In this document: one piece after another, positions 1 through 5,990 of the stretch | Position numbering within the stretch: position 1 is the stretch's first letter | How the letters are laid out: the number at the start of each line of letters is the position of its first letter | NCBI GenBank assembly: GCA_026983685.1 | Contig: JALSTO010000327.1 | Location: 1 to 6,523, forward strand | From: Aquificaceae bacterium | GTDB taxonomy: Bacteria; Aquificota; Aquificia; Aquificales; Aquificaceae | Length of the DNA stretch: 6,523 nucleotides | Direction: 5' to 3' | Notes under the pieces: generated by a model | Told to the model about the DNA's origin: nothing | Databases searched by the model: none | The model's input: only the letters and a program-made list of their open reading frames with translations | Made by a program: the position numbers and the translations under genes

Positions 1-912
1 GGCCCTAACACGCCAGTCCTCATGCTTTATGTTTTCTTCAAATATCTGACAGAAGCCTCCATATCCTATGTTACCCAACGCTCTCACACAACTTATACGC
101 ATAAGGGTATCGTCTCTGTACTCCTCATACACTTTCATTATCAGCTCAGAGGCTTCCAAGAGCTTGTAACTGCCGACAGCTTCTATAAAAGCTCTCAGAA
201 AAATAGCCTTTTCACTATCAGAGATAAGATAAGCTCTGATGTATTCATCAAGTTCAAAAAATCTCTCACGGAAGATAGCTATTATGTTGTACCATACAAA
301 CTCAATGAACTTGAAGCTGACACTTGAACATCTTGATAAGTTATGAAGGACAACATCTATCTCTTCCACCCTTTCAATAAGAAGGGAGTAAGCGTAGGAC
401 ATCCTTGCTATAGCCCATTCAGCCTCAGTCCTTTCTATCTCCACCTCTAACTCTTTCTTAATGGGGAAAATCTTGAGATAACCGAGCTTCTCATAATAGA
501 CCACTCTGGTCGCCAGGAAGAAGCTCTTCGTCTTTTTTACGTAGTAATCAACTACGCCGTAGTCCCTGGCTATCTTCCTTGCAAACTCTCCCTCTTCCCC
601 TTTGAACTTCCTTGATATCTCTATGCATACGTCTCCCAAAGCTTCAAGCTCTACAGAACCTTTCGGTCTGTCAATGGCTTCTCCATAGTACATAGCCATA
701 ATCAGCTGATCGGTGAACTTTTCATACGCCCTGCGATACCTCCTGTCCCTGTAATCAACCACTACTCTATGGACCAGAGTTATCAGGAATAGAAGAAGGT
801 CCGCTGAAAGAAGTATCAGAATAGCCCAAATCAGTATGGTCCTTACGGTCTGCGGGTCCAGTAGCCTTATACGTTCAAGTATTAAGCCAATATCACCACC
901 AGTAGCGTCCAT
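1..912 (-). CDS. Membrane-anchored HEAT-repeat protein (3' end beyond window)
   Basis: The frame stays open for 304 codons from ATG at 912 to the left edge, so the C-terminus is missing. Residues about 25-49 (from TVRTILIWAIL through FLITLVH) form one strong membrane helix. It is followed by an Arg-rich stretch (RDRRYRR), which suggests a short N-terminus outside and a large cytoplasmic body. The body is helical. Residues about 268-304 match a HEAT unit: an LMRISCVRALGNIG helix, then a second helix ending in EDWRVRA. More repeats probably follow outside the window. The start lies inside the end of the barrel frame (20-nt overlap, TGA at 893-895), so translation is probably coupled. The Shine-Dalgarno AAGGAGAGG (932-924) is 11 nt or more from the ATG. 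An in-frame TTG at 921 sits closer and is an alternative start. HEAT proteins are scaffolds for protein contacts. Its place after a YaiO-type barrel suggests an inner-membrane partner in envelope or polysaccharide work, which is inference. Confidence 0.8.
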   Translation of the reverse strand, partial: MDATGGDIGLILERIRLLDPQTVRTILIWAILILLSADLLLFLITLVHRVVVDYRDRRYRRAYEKFTDQLIMAMYYGEAIDRPKGSVELEALGDVCIEISRKFKGEEGEFARKIARDYGVVDYYVKKTKSFFLATRVVYYEKLGYLKIFPIKKELEVEIERTEAEWAIARMSYAYSLLIERVEEIDVVLHNLSRCSSVSFKFIEFVWYNIIAIFRERFFELDEYIRAYLISDSEKAIFLRAFIEAVGSYKLLEASELIMKVYEEYRDDTLMRISCVRALGNIGYGGFCQIFEENIKHEDWRVRA

Positions 913-1602
913 ATATATCAAATCCTCTCCTTGTGTAAAGGCCAGCTCTGTACTCATTTATAAAGGAGGTTCCAAAGCTAAACTTCTTATTTATTCTGTA
1001 CTCAGCTCCAAAACCAAAGGAGCTGGTCCTGTATTTCAAAACATCTTCGGTCGCCTCCAGTCTCTCCGAAGAGGTCCCTGCAGAGACATACAGAAATGCA
1101 TACCAGCGGTTTCTCTTGTAGCTCAGCCTGTTAGCAAGTGTGTAGGTGCCTCCGTCAACGTTAAGATAGAGGCTCGCGGTATAAAAGAAGCCTCTGGGCA
1201 GATAAAGAATAAACGAAGGTATTAAAAGAATGACCTCAGACCTGCGGAAGTTCATGTATCTCACACTCGTCCCTATCTCAAATCCCTTTAACGTCCTGAA
1301 CAAGCCTCCGCCAGCGCTGAACTGCGGTAGGAAAGATGGGTCTGGAGATAGGTCTATGCTGATATATCCCCACACTTTACCGATAAGCTTCCTGTATAGC
1401 TCCCCATAAACCTGAGAATCCGAAGTGTTAAATCTATTTACGAGTCTATACCCTGCGATAAGGGTGCCTTCTAAAAAGGGTTTATACTTCAGCTCTGTGT
1501 AGAACTCACGATCTACGAAGTTCCTGTTCTTGTACCAGAAATACTTAAAGCCTAACCTAACACTCTTAAGCTCTGGGAAAATCCTCGCAAAAGTTTTTTT
1601 TT
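893..1602 (-). CDS. YaiO-type outer-membrane beta-barrel domain, reached only by -1 frameshift
   Basis: This is the -1-frame continuation of the SPOR-TPR gene. It opens right after an in-frame TAA (1603-1601) at the A9 run and stops at TGA 893-895. It contributes about 233 residues beginning TFARIFPELKSVRLG. The sequence alternates hydrophobic and polar residues, is rich in Tyr, Phe, Arg and Gly, and ends in two Trp residues, as outer-membrane barrels usually end in an aromatic. The segments SDSQVYGELYRKL, LSPDPSFLPQFSAGGG and GFEIGTSVRYMNF resemble the YaiO barrel family (TIGR04390 type), which commonly follows TPRs in one chain. No ATG, GTG or TTG lies in this frame before a GTG at 1375. 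That GTG would start mid-barrel and remove the first strands, so independent translation is unlikely. With the shift at the end of A9, the fusion with the upstream frame is 507 residues. Family assignment is from recall of motifs. Confidence 0.8.
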
Positions 1603-2415
1603 ACTCCTCCTGTTCTCAGAAGCCTTCGTTATTGTGTAGAGATGGAGTATATCTCTATCTTCGGGATACTTCTTTCTGAGTTCAGAAAATACTTCGTGAG
1701 CTCTTTGTCTGTTTCCTGAAATCATGTAAAGCCTGCCCAGCTTGATACCGACCGTATAGCTCTTCTCCTCTTCATAAAGCTTTTCTAAGAGCTTTATAGC
1801 TTCGTCAAGTTTCCCCTCACTTTCAAGCTTCTCAACCATGTCCATAACCTTTTTTATCTCCACCTTGCGTCTCTCATCCGCAATTTTTGGATCAAACTGC
1901 TCAAGCTCTTTATATATCCTCAAAGATTCATCGTACTTTCCCTGCCAGTACAGAACTCTCGCCAGCTGGAGTTTTACCTCCCTGCTGTCTGGATACATAT
2001 CGGAAAGCTCACGGTATATATCCTCCGCACGCTTAAGGTCCTTTTTCTTGATATAAAGGGAAGCAAGTTTCATGCCCACATCGTAAGTAAAGAACTTGGT
2101 TCTCCCTTTCTTACGCATATTGGGAACAACCATGCGATCGGGAGCCAGCAGACACCTTCTCACAAACGAGTCGGGGAAAACAAGCTTAGCTCTGCGGAGA
2201 AGCCTTTCAGCATTCTCTTTTCTGTTGAAGAATCCAGCTCTTAAGGTGTACATCCCTCCTATCTTTTCTATCCGTAGGTCGGGAAGATACATAACCTTTT
2301 TGAACAGAGACTTCAGAGCCCGGAGGTCTTTTGAGCTTGCGAGCTGTACACAATAGTATTCTGAGGAAAAGGCAAATGCAGGAAGCAATATCAATAGTAT
2401 AAGAAGCCTGTTCAC
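1552..2415 (-). CDS. Exported SPOR-TPR protein, zero-frame product of a frameshifted SPOR-TPR-YaiO barrel gene
   Basis: The start is GTG 2415 in a GTGA overlap with the receiver gene, with AAGGA about 7 nt upstream. Residues 1-18 (MNRLLILLILLPAFAFSS) are a signal peptide, probably cleaved after an Ala near residue 15 or a Ser at 17-18. Residues about 19-90 look like a SPOR domain: YYCVQLASSKD, then MYTLRAGFFNRKENAERLL, then PDSFVRRCLL. SPOR domains bind denuded peptidoglycan. Residues about 112-265 hold three to four TPR-like units (LASLYIKKKDLKRAEDIYRE; LARVLYWQGKYDESLRIYKE; GRLYMISGNRQRAHEVFSE). After Lys272-274, encoded by A9, the zero frame adds only 13 residues (LLRGFSQSLRVLG) and stops at TAG. 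A YaiO-like barrel continues in the -1 frame. The product is therefore either a short periplasmic form made beside a 507-residue barrel form, or the remains of a homopolymer error or mutation. TPRs in such proteins usually recruit envelope partners. Confidence 0.85.
   Translation of the reverse strand: MNRLLILLILLPAFAFSSEYYCVQLASSKDLRALKSLFKKVMYLPDLRIEKIGGMYTLRAGFFNRKENAERLLRRAKLVFPDSFVRRCLLAPDRMVVPNMRKKGRTKFFTYDVGMKLASLYIKKKDLKRAEDIYRELSDMYPDSREVKLQLARVLYWQGKYDESLRIYKELEQFDPKIADERRKVEIKKVMDMVEKLESEGKLDEAIKLLEKLYEEEKSYTVGIKLGRLYMISGNRQRAHEVFSELRKKYPEDRDILHLYTITKASENRRSKKKLLRGFSQSLRVLG
1594..1611 (-). other. Candidate -1 frameshift site: SD-like AGGAGG followed by A9
   Basis: In mRNA sense, AGGAGG (1611-1606) is followed by AGT and then nine A (1602-1594), read as AAA AAA AAA in the zero frame. 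The barrel frame has TAA at 1603-1601, and the zero frame stops at 1552-1554, so a productive shift must occur between these points. Only the A9 run is slippery there. A9 is the length known to cause transcriptional slippage (Thermus dnaX), and A AAA AAA also permits ribosomal -1 slippage. An internal SD stimulates -1 shifting in E. coli dnaX, but there it lies about 10 nt upstream of the heptamer. Here the gap is only about 5 nt, which is not the best spacing. A missing A in the assembly would give the same picture. Confidence 0.6.
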
Positions 2416-2765
2416 TGCAACATCCTTTCTATTTTGTGAATCAAATAGTTGAGGCTAAATGGCTTGGTTAAATAGTCAACCGCTCCCAACTGAAAAGCCC
2501 TTTCTATATTGAAGTCCTGAGACAGCACACTTATTATTATAACTGGTGTGTTGTAACCCGCATCTCTTATCTCCTTCAAGGCATCAAAACCGGACTTCCC
2601 CGGCATATTTATATCCAGCAGAACCAAATTCGGCTTGAATTCCTCCATATATTTTAAAATCTCTTCAGCATTATCAATCCACTTTGCATCAATACCTCTA
2701 TTCTTCAGAGAAGTTTCTATAAGCTTGCCTATTGCCCTCTCGTCATCAACGATCAGCACCCTCAT
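2412..2765 (-). CDS. Stand-alone CheY-like response regulator receiver
   Basis: This 117-residue protein is a single receiver domain with no output domain. Asp7 and Asp8 (LIVDDE) form the Mg2+ pocket, Asp51 (LVLLDINMPG) is the phosphoacceptor, Ser79 (IIISV) is the Thr/Ser switch residue, and Lys101 (YLTKPF) is the conserved lysine, with Tyr98 nearby. All catalytic residues are present, so it should be phosphorylated by a histidine kinase and act by binding a partner protein. It lies 37 nt after the chemoreceptor-like gene and overlaps the SPOR-TPR gene by 4 nt (GTGA), so it is the link between the sensory and envelope halves of the operon. No CheA is in the window. The start ATG 2765 has no normally spaced Shine-Dalgarno (AGG abuts the ATG), and a stop codon lies just upstream in frame, so the start cannot move far. 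It may rely on re-initiation after the preceding gene. Confidence 0.93.
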   Translation of the reverse strand: MRVLIVDDERAIGKLIETSLKNRGIDAKWIDNAEEILKYMEEFKPNLVLLDINMPGKSGFDALKEIRDAGYNTPVIIISVLSQDFNIERAFQLGAVDYLTKPFSLNYLIHKIERMLQ

Positions 2766-2802
2766 CCTGTTTAGCTATTTTACAGACTGAGAGGCGTAAT
2801 AT

Positions 2803-3657
2803 TTAGTCTAAAGCTCTTGCTAGAACCTTGATCTCTTTCTCCAAGCTATCAATCTCATCAGATAAACTCTCTATGTTCTCCAAAATGGAAGATGCGGTGG
2901 CGTTCTGTTCCTCTATTGCTGTAGCTATTTCGGCGAGGAATTTCCCGATCTCTTCCGACAGATTGTTGTTTTCTTCAACAAACCTCCTTATTTCTTCAAA
3001 GGTATAAGTTGTCCTTACCGCTCCCTCTTTGAAATTCTCAAAACTACCTTTAAGTCCATTTATATTCTTTTCCACCTGAGAGAGTTTATCCACTATTGAG
3101 TCCGCAAACTCGTTTGTTTTCTCCGCGAGCCTCTTCACTTCCTCCGCAACAACCGCAAATCCTCTACCAGCCTCCCCAGCCCTTGCAGCTTCTATGGAGG
3201 CGTTCAGGGCTAAAATGGTAGTTCTCTCCGCTATAGAGTTGATCTCTTTTATGGCGGTTTTGATATGGTCAAAGGAATTTATCACGCTCCCAAGCTCAGT
3301 AGCAATACGTTCCACATGACCGCTCATATACTTAACTTCCCTCTCACCCACATCTACACGCTGGGTGGTTTCTCTTGACTTTTTCATCAGGATATCCATC
3401 TCCCTTTTTATGGAGAAAACATTCTCGGATATAGACCTTATCGTTTGAGTGAACTCCTCCATTGCGGTGTTTATTCCGTGACTCATGTCCCTTACGCGGT
3501 TTACGGAACCTTTAAAGCGTGAGAGTATGAACCTCGTTATCAACTTTGCATAAATGAGATTCCATACAGTTTTTGAAAGCTTCTTTATGGTGTTCATGCT
3601 CTTCAGGAGCTCTTCGGGGAGCTCCTCTCTCCTTTGACGCTTTGCAAAGAACCTCAT
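2803..3657 (-). CDS. Soluble methyl-accepting chemotaxis-like signalling protein
   Basis: This is a 284-residue, almost wholly helical protein made of the cytoplasmic chemoreceptor signalling domain alone. It has no membrane helix, PAS, GAF or HAMP domain that I can see. The N-terminus is basic ([11 protein letters not shown]), followed by an amphipathic stretch ([18 protein letters not shown], residues 32-49) that could touch a membrane or a partner. The hairpin tip is at residues about 142-180, with [19 protein letters not shown] and [14 protein letters not shown] clearly chemoreceptor-type. The second arm carries [12 protein letters not shown] near 247-258, as in many receptors. The tip differs from the usual IAxQTNLLALN by reading [11 protein letters not shown]. 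There is no C-terminal methyltransferase-binding pentapeptide. The start ATG 3657 overlaps the ODP-like gene by 4 nt, with GAGAGG 8 nt upstream. The context suggests the ODP-like protein is its cytoplasmic sensor, as described in Treponema denticola. Confidence 0.9.
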   Translation of the reverse strand: MRFFAKRQRREELPEELLKSMNTIKKLSKTVWNLIYAKLITRFILSRFKGSVNRVRDMSHGINTAMEEFTQTIRSISENVFSIKREMDILMKKSRETTQRVDVGEREVKYMSGHVERIATELGSVINSFDHIKTAIKEINSIAERTTILALNASIEAARAGEAGRGFAVVAEEVKRLAEKTNEFADSIVDKLSQVEKNINGLKGSFENFKEGAVRTTYTFEEIRRFVEENNNLSEEIGKFLAEIATAIEEQNATASSILENIESLSDEIDSLEKEIKVLARALD

Positions 3658-4421
3658 GAGTAGAACCTCTCTATCAGGTCAACACCGCACTCAAGGTTCT
3701 CAAGCCAGTCCAGAAACTTGTTAACGTTATCCCCGCTGAAGATGGCACCATGCTGAGGAGCGATCATCTTCGGCTTAAGCTCCCTGACTTTTGAAACCCA
3801 GAGCCTCAGAGCTCTGTTGGATGCCATATACCTTCTGTGGAAGCCTTCCATGAACTCAACGTGTCTTTCAAAGTCCTCTACAAACAGGTATCTCTCCCCG
3901 TGAGGAAAGACAGAAGCGCCTATATCTCCTGAAAAGAGTATCCCAGACCTCTCATCAAAGAGGGAGAAGTTGCCTGTGGAGTGGAGAAAGTGGGACGGCA
4001 CGAACCTTACCCTGGACCCGGAGGCGAGAGTCAGGTGTCCGCCTCTGTCCTCAATTCCCACTATCCTGCTTGAGTCTATGTAACCAAAATGCGGAATGAA
4101 CCTGACCCACAGCTTGCTTATGTAAACCTTGGCTGGAGTGTTATTGAGCCACAGAGCGAGCCCAGAGCTTACATCAGGGTCCTGATGGGTAAAGAATACG
4201 TATTCAATGTTCTCGGGCTCAACGTAGGTGGAGACTATAGCTAACACTCTCGGTAAGGTATAGACACTGCCGGGGTCAAGGAGCATAGCTTTACCACCGC
4301 TGATAATAAGGTACTGATTTGTTTGAACAAGTCCCTCCTCCTCCTGCTCTTCCCAGCCGAGCCATACGAACCTGTGGTCCTTATCCTCGTAAAGAACCTT
4401 ACCCCTCACCGCTTCTTCCAC
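3654..4421 (-). CDS. ODP/flavodiiron-type metallo-beta-lactamase-fold diiron protein, putative O2 sensor
   Basis: This is a 255-residue single metallo-beta-lactamase-fold domain without the C-terminal flavodoxin domain of flavodiiron proteins, so it is not a complete O2/NO reductase. Predicted metal ligands are His79, Asp81 and Asp83 ([12 protein letters not shown]), His147 ([10 protein letters not shown]), Asp166 (LFSGDIGAS) and His224 ([12 protein letters not shown]). Their spacing follows flavodiiron proteins, where HxExDH is usual. The HQDPDV form, lacking the second His, is typical of ODP (oxygen-binding diiron) proteins as I recall them. Such proteins bind Fe(II) and O2 and can act as chemotaxis sensors. 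Its stop overlaps the start of a soluble chemoreceptor gene (ATGA), matching the Treponema ODP-receptor pairing. The start is GTG 4421, with a strong AGGAGGG 7 nt upstream. It appears to be the first gene of the minus-strand operon. A generic hydrolase role is a less likely alternative. Confidence 0.85.
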   Translation of the reverse strand: MEEAVRGKVLYEDKDHRFVWLGWEEQEEEGLVQTNQYLIISGGKAMLLDPGSVYTLPRVLAIVSTYVEPENIEYVFFTHQDPDVSSGLALWLNNTPAKVYISKLWVRFIPHFGYIDSSRIVGIEDRGGHLTLASGSRVRFVPSHFLHSTGNFSLFDERSGILFSGDIGASVFPHGERYLFVEDFERHVEFMEGFHRRYMASNRALRLWVSKVRELKPKMIAPQHGAIFSGDNVNKFLDWLENLECGVDLIERFYS

Positions 4422-4428
4422 AGCCTCG

Positions 4429-4435
4429 CCCTCCT
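4429..4435 (-). promoter_or_regulatory. Strong ribosome binding site fixing the GTG start of the ODP-like gene
   Basis: AGGAGGG in mRNA sense lies 7 nt before GTG 4421. It supports that non-ATG start over the in-frame GTG four codons further in. Confidence 0.8.
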
Positions 4436-4465
4436 ATTTTTCTGTAAACAAATACTCAGTAGGAA

Positions 4466-4474
4466 ATTCTATCA
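4466..4474 (-). promoter_or_regulatory. Candidate extended -10 promoter for the ODP-receptor operon
   Basis: On the minus strand the sequence reads TGATAGAAT, which is the extended -10 pattern TGnTAnAAT. It would start transcription near 4459 and give a leader of about 38 nt carrying the AGGAGGG ribosome site. I see no good -35 box at the usual distance. It is the only likely place for a promoter, because the genes downstream are nearly contiguous. Confidence 0.4.
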
Positions 4475-4484
4475 GAATATTAAG

Positions 4485-4493
4485 TGCTATACT
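4485..4493 (+). promoter_or_regulatory. Candidate extended -10 promoter of the mobB operon
   Basis: TGCTATACT matches the extended -10 consensus TGnTATAAT at all but one position. The expected start of transcription is about 4500, within a few bases of GTG 4502. The message would then be essentially leaderless, which agrees with the absence of any Shine-Dalgarno before that codon. No -35 box is evident. It lies back to back with the candidate promoter of the minus-strand operon. Confidence 0.45.
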
Positions 4494-4501
4494 TAAACTT
4501 G

Positions 4502-4930
4502 GTGAAGCTCATAGCAATAGTCGGCTATCACAACTCTGGGAAGACGAGCCTCATAGAAAGGCTGATCGGAGAGCTGAAGGCTAAGGGGCTCAGGGTGGGT
4601 TACATAAAGCATGACCCCAAGGGGCACGGTGAGACCGACAGGGAAGGGAGCGATACGTACAGGGTCTTTCAATATGCGGACAGGGTAGCCCTCGCCTCTC
4701 CGGACAGGACTACTCTATGGGACAGGGGGGAAAGGGATCCCCTATCAATAGCGAGAGAGTTCTTCAGTGGTTTTGATGTTGTCATACTTGAAGGCTATAA
4801 GTCCCGAAAGGACATACCCAAGATAGGAGTTGGGGGGGTTGAGGCGGAGAACATGATTTTGAGAGTTGAAGGTAGCGATCAGGTAGGCGATATTATAGAA
4901 CTACTCATGAGTATGGAGGACAACCTATGA
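4502..4930 (+). CDS. mobB: MobB-like GTPase, molybdopterin-guanine dinucleotide biosynthesis
   Basis: This is a P-loop GTP-binding protein of 142 residues if started at GTG 4502. MobB helps MobA attach GMP to molybdopterin, giving the bis-MGD cofactor used by formate dehydrogenases, nitrate reductases and related enzymes. Walker A is GYHNSGKTS (residues 8-16). It is followed by the MobB-typical YIKHD (34-38), then DREGSDTYR (46-54) with the Asp/Thr/Arg of the family, and a Walker B-like strand FDVVILEGYK (91-100). An in-frame GTG at 4484 would add six residues (translated MLYLNL), but it overlaps the likely promoter. Family proteins normally begin just before KLIAIVG, so 4502 is preferred. 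The end overlaps the next gene by 4 nt. It is slightly shorter than E. coli MobB, but the core motifs are complete. No molybdoenzyme gene is in view. Confidence 0.88.
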   Translation: MKLIAIVGYHNSGKTSLIERLIGELKAKGLRVGYIKHDPKGHGETDREGSDTYRVFQYADRVALASPDRTTLWDRGERDPLSIAREFFSGFDVVILEGYKSRKDIPKIGVGGVEAENMILRVEGSDQVGDIIELLMSMEDNL

Positions 4931-5502
4931 GTATGAAGTGCCTTGAGCACAGGGAGTTGTGTCCCTTCTGCCACAGGATAGCCCTCAAGGTCTGCGAGTA
5001 TTCAGACCCCTACCCGAGGGTGGAGGCCACCTGTGAGTGCTGTGGTTACAAGTCCTACGACGTTCCCATGGAGCTGAACAGGGAGACCTTCTTCAAGATA
5101 CTGGACAAGCTTTCGCGGAAGGAGATAGGAGAGATATGCATTGACGACCAGTGCGGTTCAAGGGAGATAATTAAGCTCCTTAGGGAAGGGAGGTACACCG
5201 AGTACAGATGTCTTGAGTGCGGGGCGGAATGGAACAGCGATGAGGTAGGGAGGGCTATAAAGAGGGTCAAGTCCCTCCAGAAGCATGTGGTCAACGGAAC
5301 CAACCTCATGGATGTCCTCAGGGCGGAGGAAGGAGAGTGTCCCCTCTGCGGTTGGGATATAGGACATCTTCACGAGGGCTACGCTGTAGAGATAAGGTGT
5401 CCTATATGCGGCTATCACAACCAGTTCAAGGAAGAGTTCCCCGAAAAAGAACCTCCTCCGGAGGTCTGTGCCCAGTTTGAGAAACCAGAGGAGACAGGAT
5501 GA
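4927..5502 (+). CDS. Triple zinc-ribbon protein of unknown function
   Basis: This 191-residue soluble protein carries three Cys4 zinc-ribbon-like modules. The first is C12-x2-C15 with C36/C38-C39 (LCPFCHR; TCECCGYK). The second is C71-x4-C76 with C95-x2-C98 (ICIDDQCG; RCLECGAEW). The third is C138-x2-C141 with C158-x2-C161 (ECPLCGW; RCPICGYH). The linkers are charged and helical (FFKILDKLSRKEIGE; EVGRAIKRVKSL), and the tail is acidic and Pro-rich. The start ATG 4927 is in an ATGA overlap with mobB and has GGAGG 7 nt upstream. A second ATG at 4933 is less well placed. I do not recognise a named family. FdhE, the formate dehydrogenase maturation factor, also has CxxC ribbons, and the mobB link makes a role in metalloenzyme maturation conceivable. 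The arrangement here does not match FdhE well enough to assign it. Nucleic-acid binding is the main alternative. Confidence 0.85.
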   Translation: MSMKCLEHRELCPFCHRIALKVCEYSDPYPRVEATCECCGYKSYDVPMELNRETFFKILDKLSRKEIGEICIDDQCGSREIIKLLREGRYTEYRCLECGAEWNSDEVGRAIKRVKSLQKHVVNGTNLMDVLRAEEGECPLCGWDIGHLHEGYAVEIRCPICGYHNQFKEEFPEKEPPPEVCAQFEKPEETG

Positions 5503-5990
5503 AGCATCCCTTTCAGGAGCTCCAGAGGTATATGAACTGGAAGGAGAGGTTTCTATCCGATTACGAAAAGATAGACGGATCAGACCTTGAGCTCATAAGG
5601 GAGGAAGTGAAGGAGTTTCTGGGAGAGGAGCCCGATGAGAGGCTCCTCAAAGCGGTCAGGTCAATGTACGTTGGTGGTATGGAGAGGAGGGTTGAGGACC
5701 CCGAGATAAGGAGGTGGACTAACTGGTCGGCGGTAAAGACCTACAGAACCTTCAATCGCTTCCCGAACCTGTCGGATATGGAGCTCTCCTTTGTCTTCTA
5801 CTCAATAGGCAAGCTCTTCGTTCCTCTGCTGATGCATGAAAGGGGTGTCAAGTCCCAAGCCTTCAAGTCCCTCAGCAGAGAGGAGCAGGAGGAAGCTGTC
5901 TTTGAGGAGCTTGATACCATATGGGAGACCCAGCTTACCCTTATACTTCAAGCTCTTCAGTTCCTTGACCTGAACTCTATAAGGAAGTGA
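5499..5990 (+). CDS. Unrecognised helical protein, third gene of the mobB operon
   Basis: I do not recognise this 163-residue protein. It is predicted to be mostly alpha-helical and highly charged, with no Cys, no signal peptide and no clear membrane helix. The most hydrophobic segment is ELSFVFYSIGKLFVPLLM at about 95-112, interrupted by Lys. A Trp/Arg-rich stretch near 69-90 (EIRRWTNWSAVKTYRTFNRF) may be its conserved core. The start ATG 5499 overlaps the zinc-ribbon stop by 4 nt, with GAGGAG 5 nt upstream, so it is clearly translated with its neighbours. Use of AGG, GAG and AAG codons matches the other two genes of the operon. Its 3' end runs 34 nt into the convergent histidine kinase gene. 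The link to mobB and a zinc-ribbon protein hints at metalloenzyme or cofactor assembly, but nothing in the sequence shows a function. Confidence 0.8.
   Translation: MKHPFQELQRYMNWKERFLSDYEKIDGSDLELIREEVKEFLGEEPDERLLKAVRSMYVGGMERRVEDPEIRRWTNWSAVKTYRTFNRFPNLSDMELSFVFYSIGKLFVPLLMHERGVKSQAFKSLSREEQEEAVFEELDTIWETQLTLILQALQFLDLNSIRK

Noticed and set aside
22..327. Plus-strand open frame of 101 codons
   Set aside because: It lies opposite the HEAT-protein gene, which has a coherent membrane helix and repeat pattern. The plus-strand translation shows no domain or ribosome site.
836..1225. Plus-strand open frame of 129 codons opposite the barrel
   Set aside because: Its low-complexity Ser/Lys composition is typical of an antisense shadow, and the minus strand has clear barrel features.
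893..1375. Independent 160-residue gene starting at GTG 1375
   Set aside because: Barrel coding continues upstream without a break to the A9 run, and this start would remove the first barrel strands and leave no signal peptide.
2777..2784. TGTAAAAT on the minus strand as a promoter for the receiver gene
   Set aside because: It lacks the spacer base of an extended -10, has no -35 and sits within a 37-nt gap inside an operon. It is too weak to call, although the receiver's poor ribosome site leaves the question open.
5055..5418. Two minus-strand open frames opposite the zinc-ribbon gene
   Set aside because: The plus strand carries the paired Cys motifs, ribosome site and 4-nt overlaps. The antisense frames have none of these.
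5961..5986. TTCCTT...AAGGAA inverted repeat as a bidirectional terminator between convergent genes
   Set aside because: The stem is only 6 bp with a 14-nt loop, has no T-run on either side, and lies within both coding regions.
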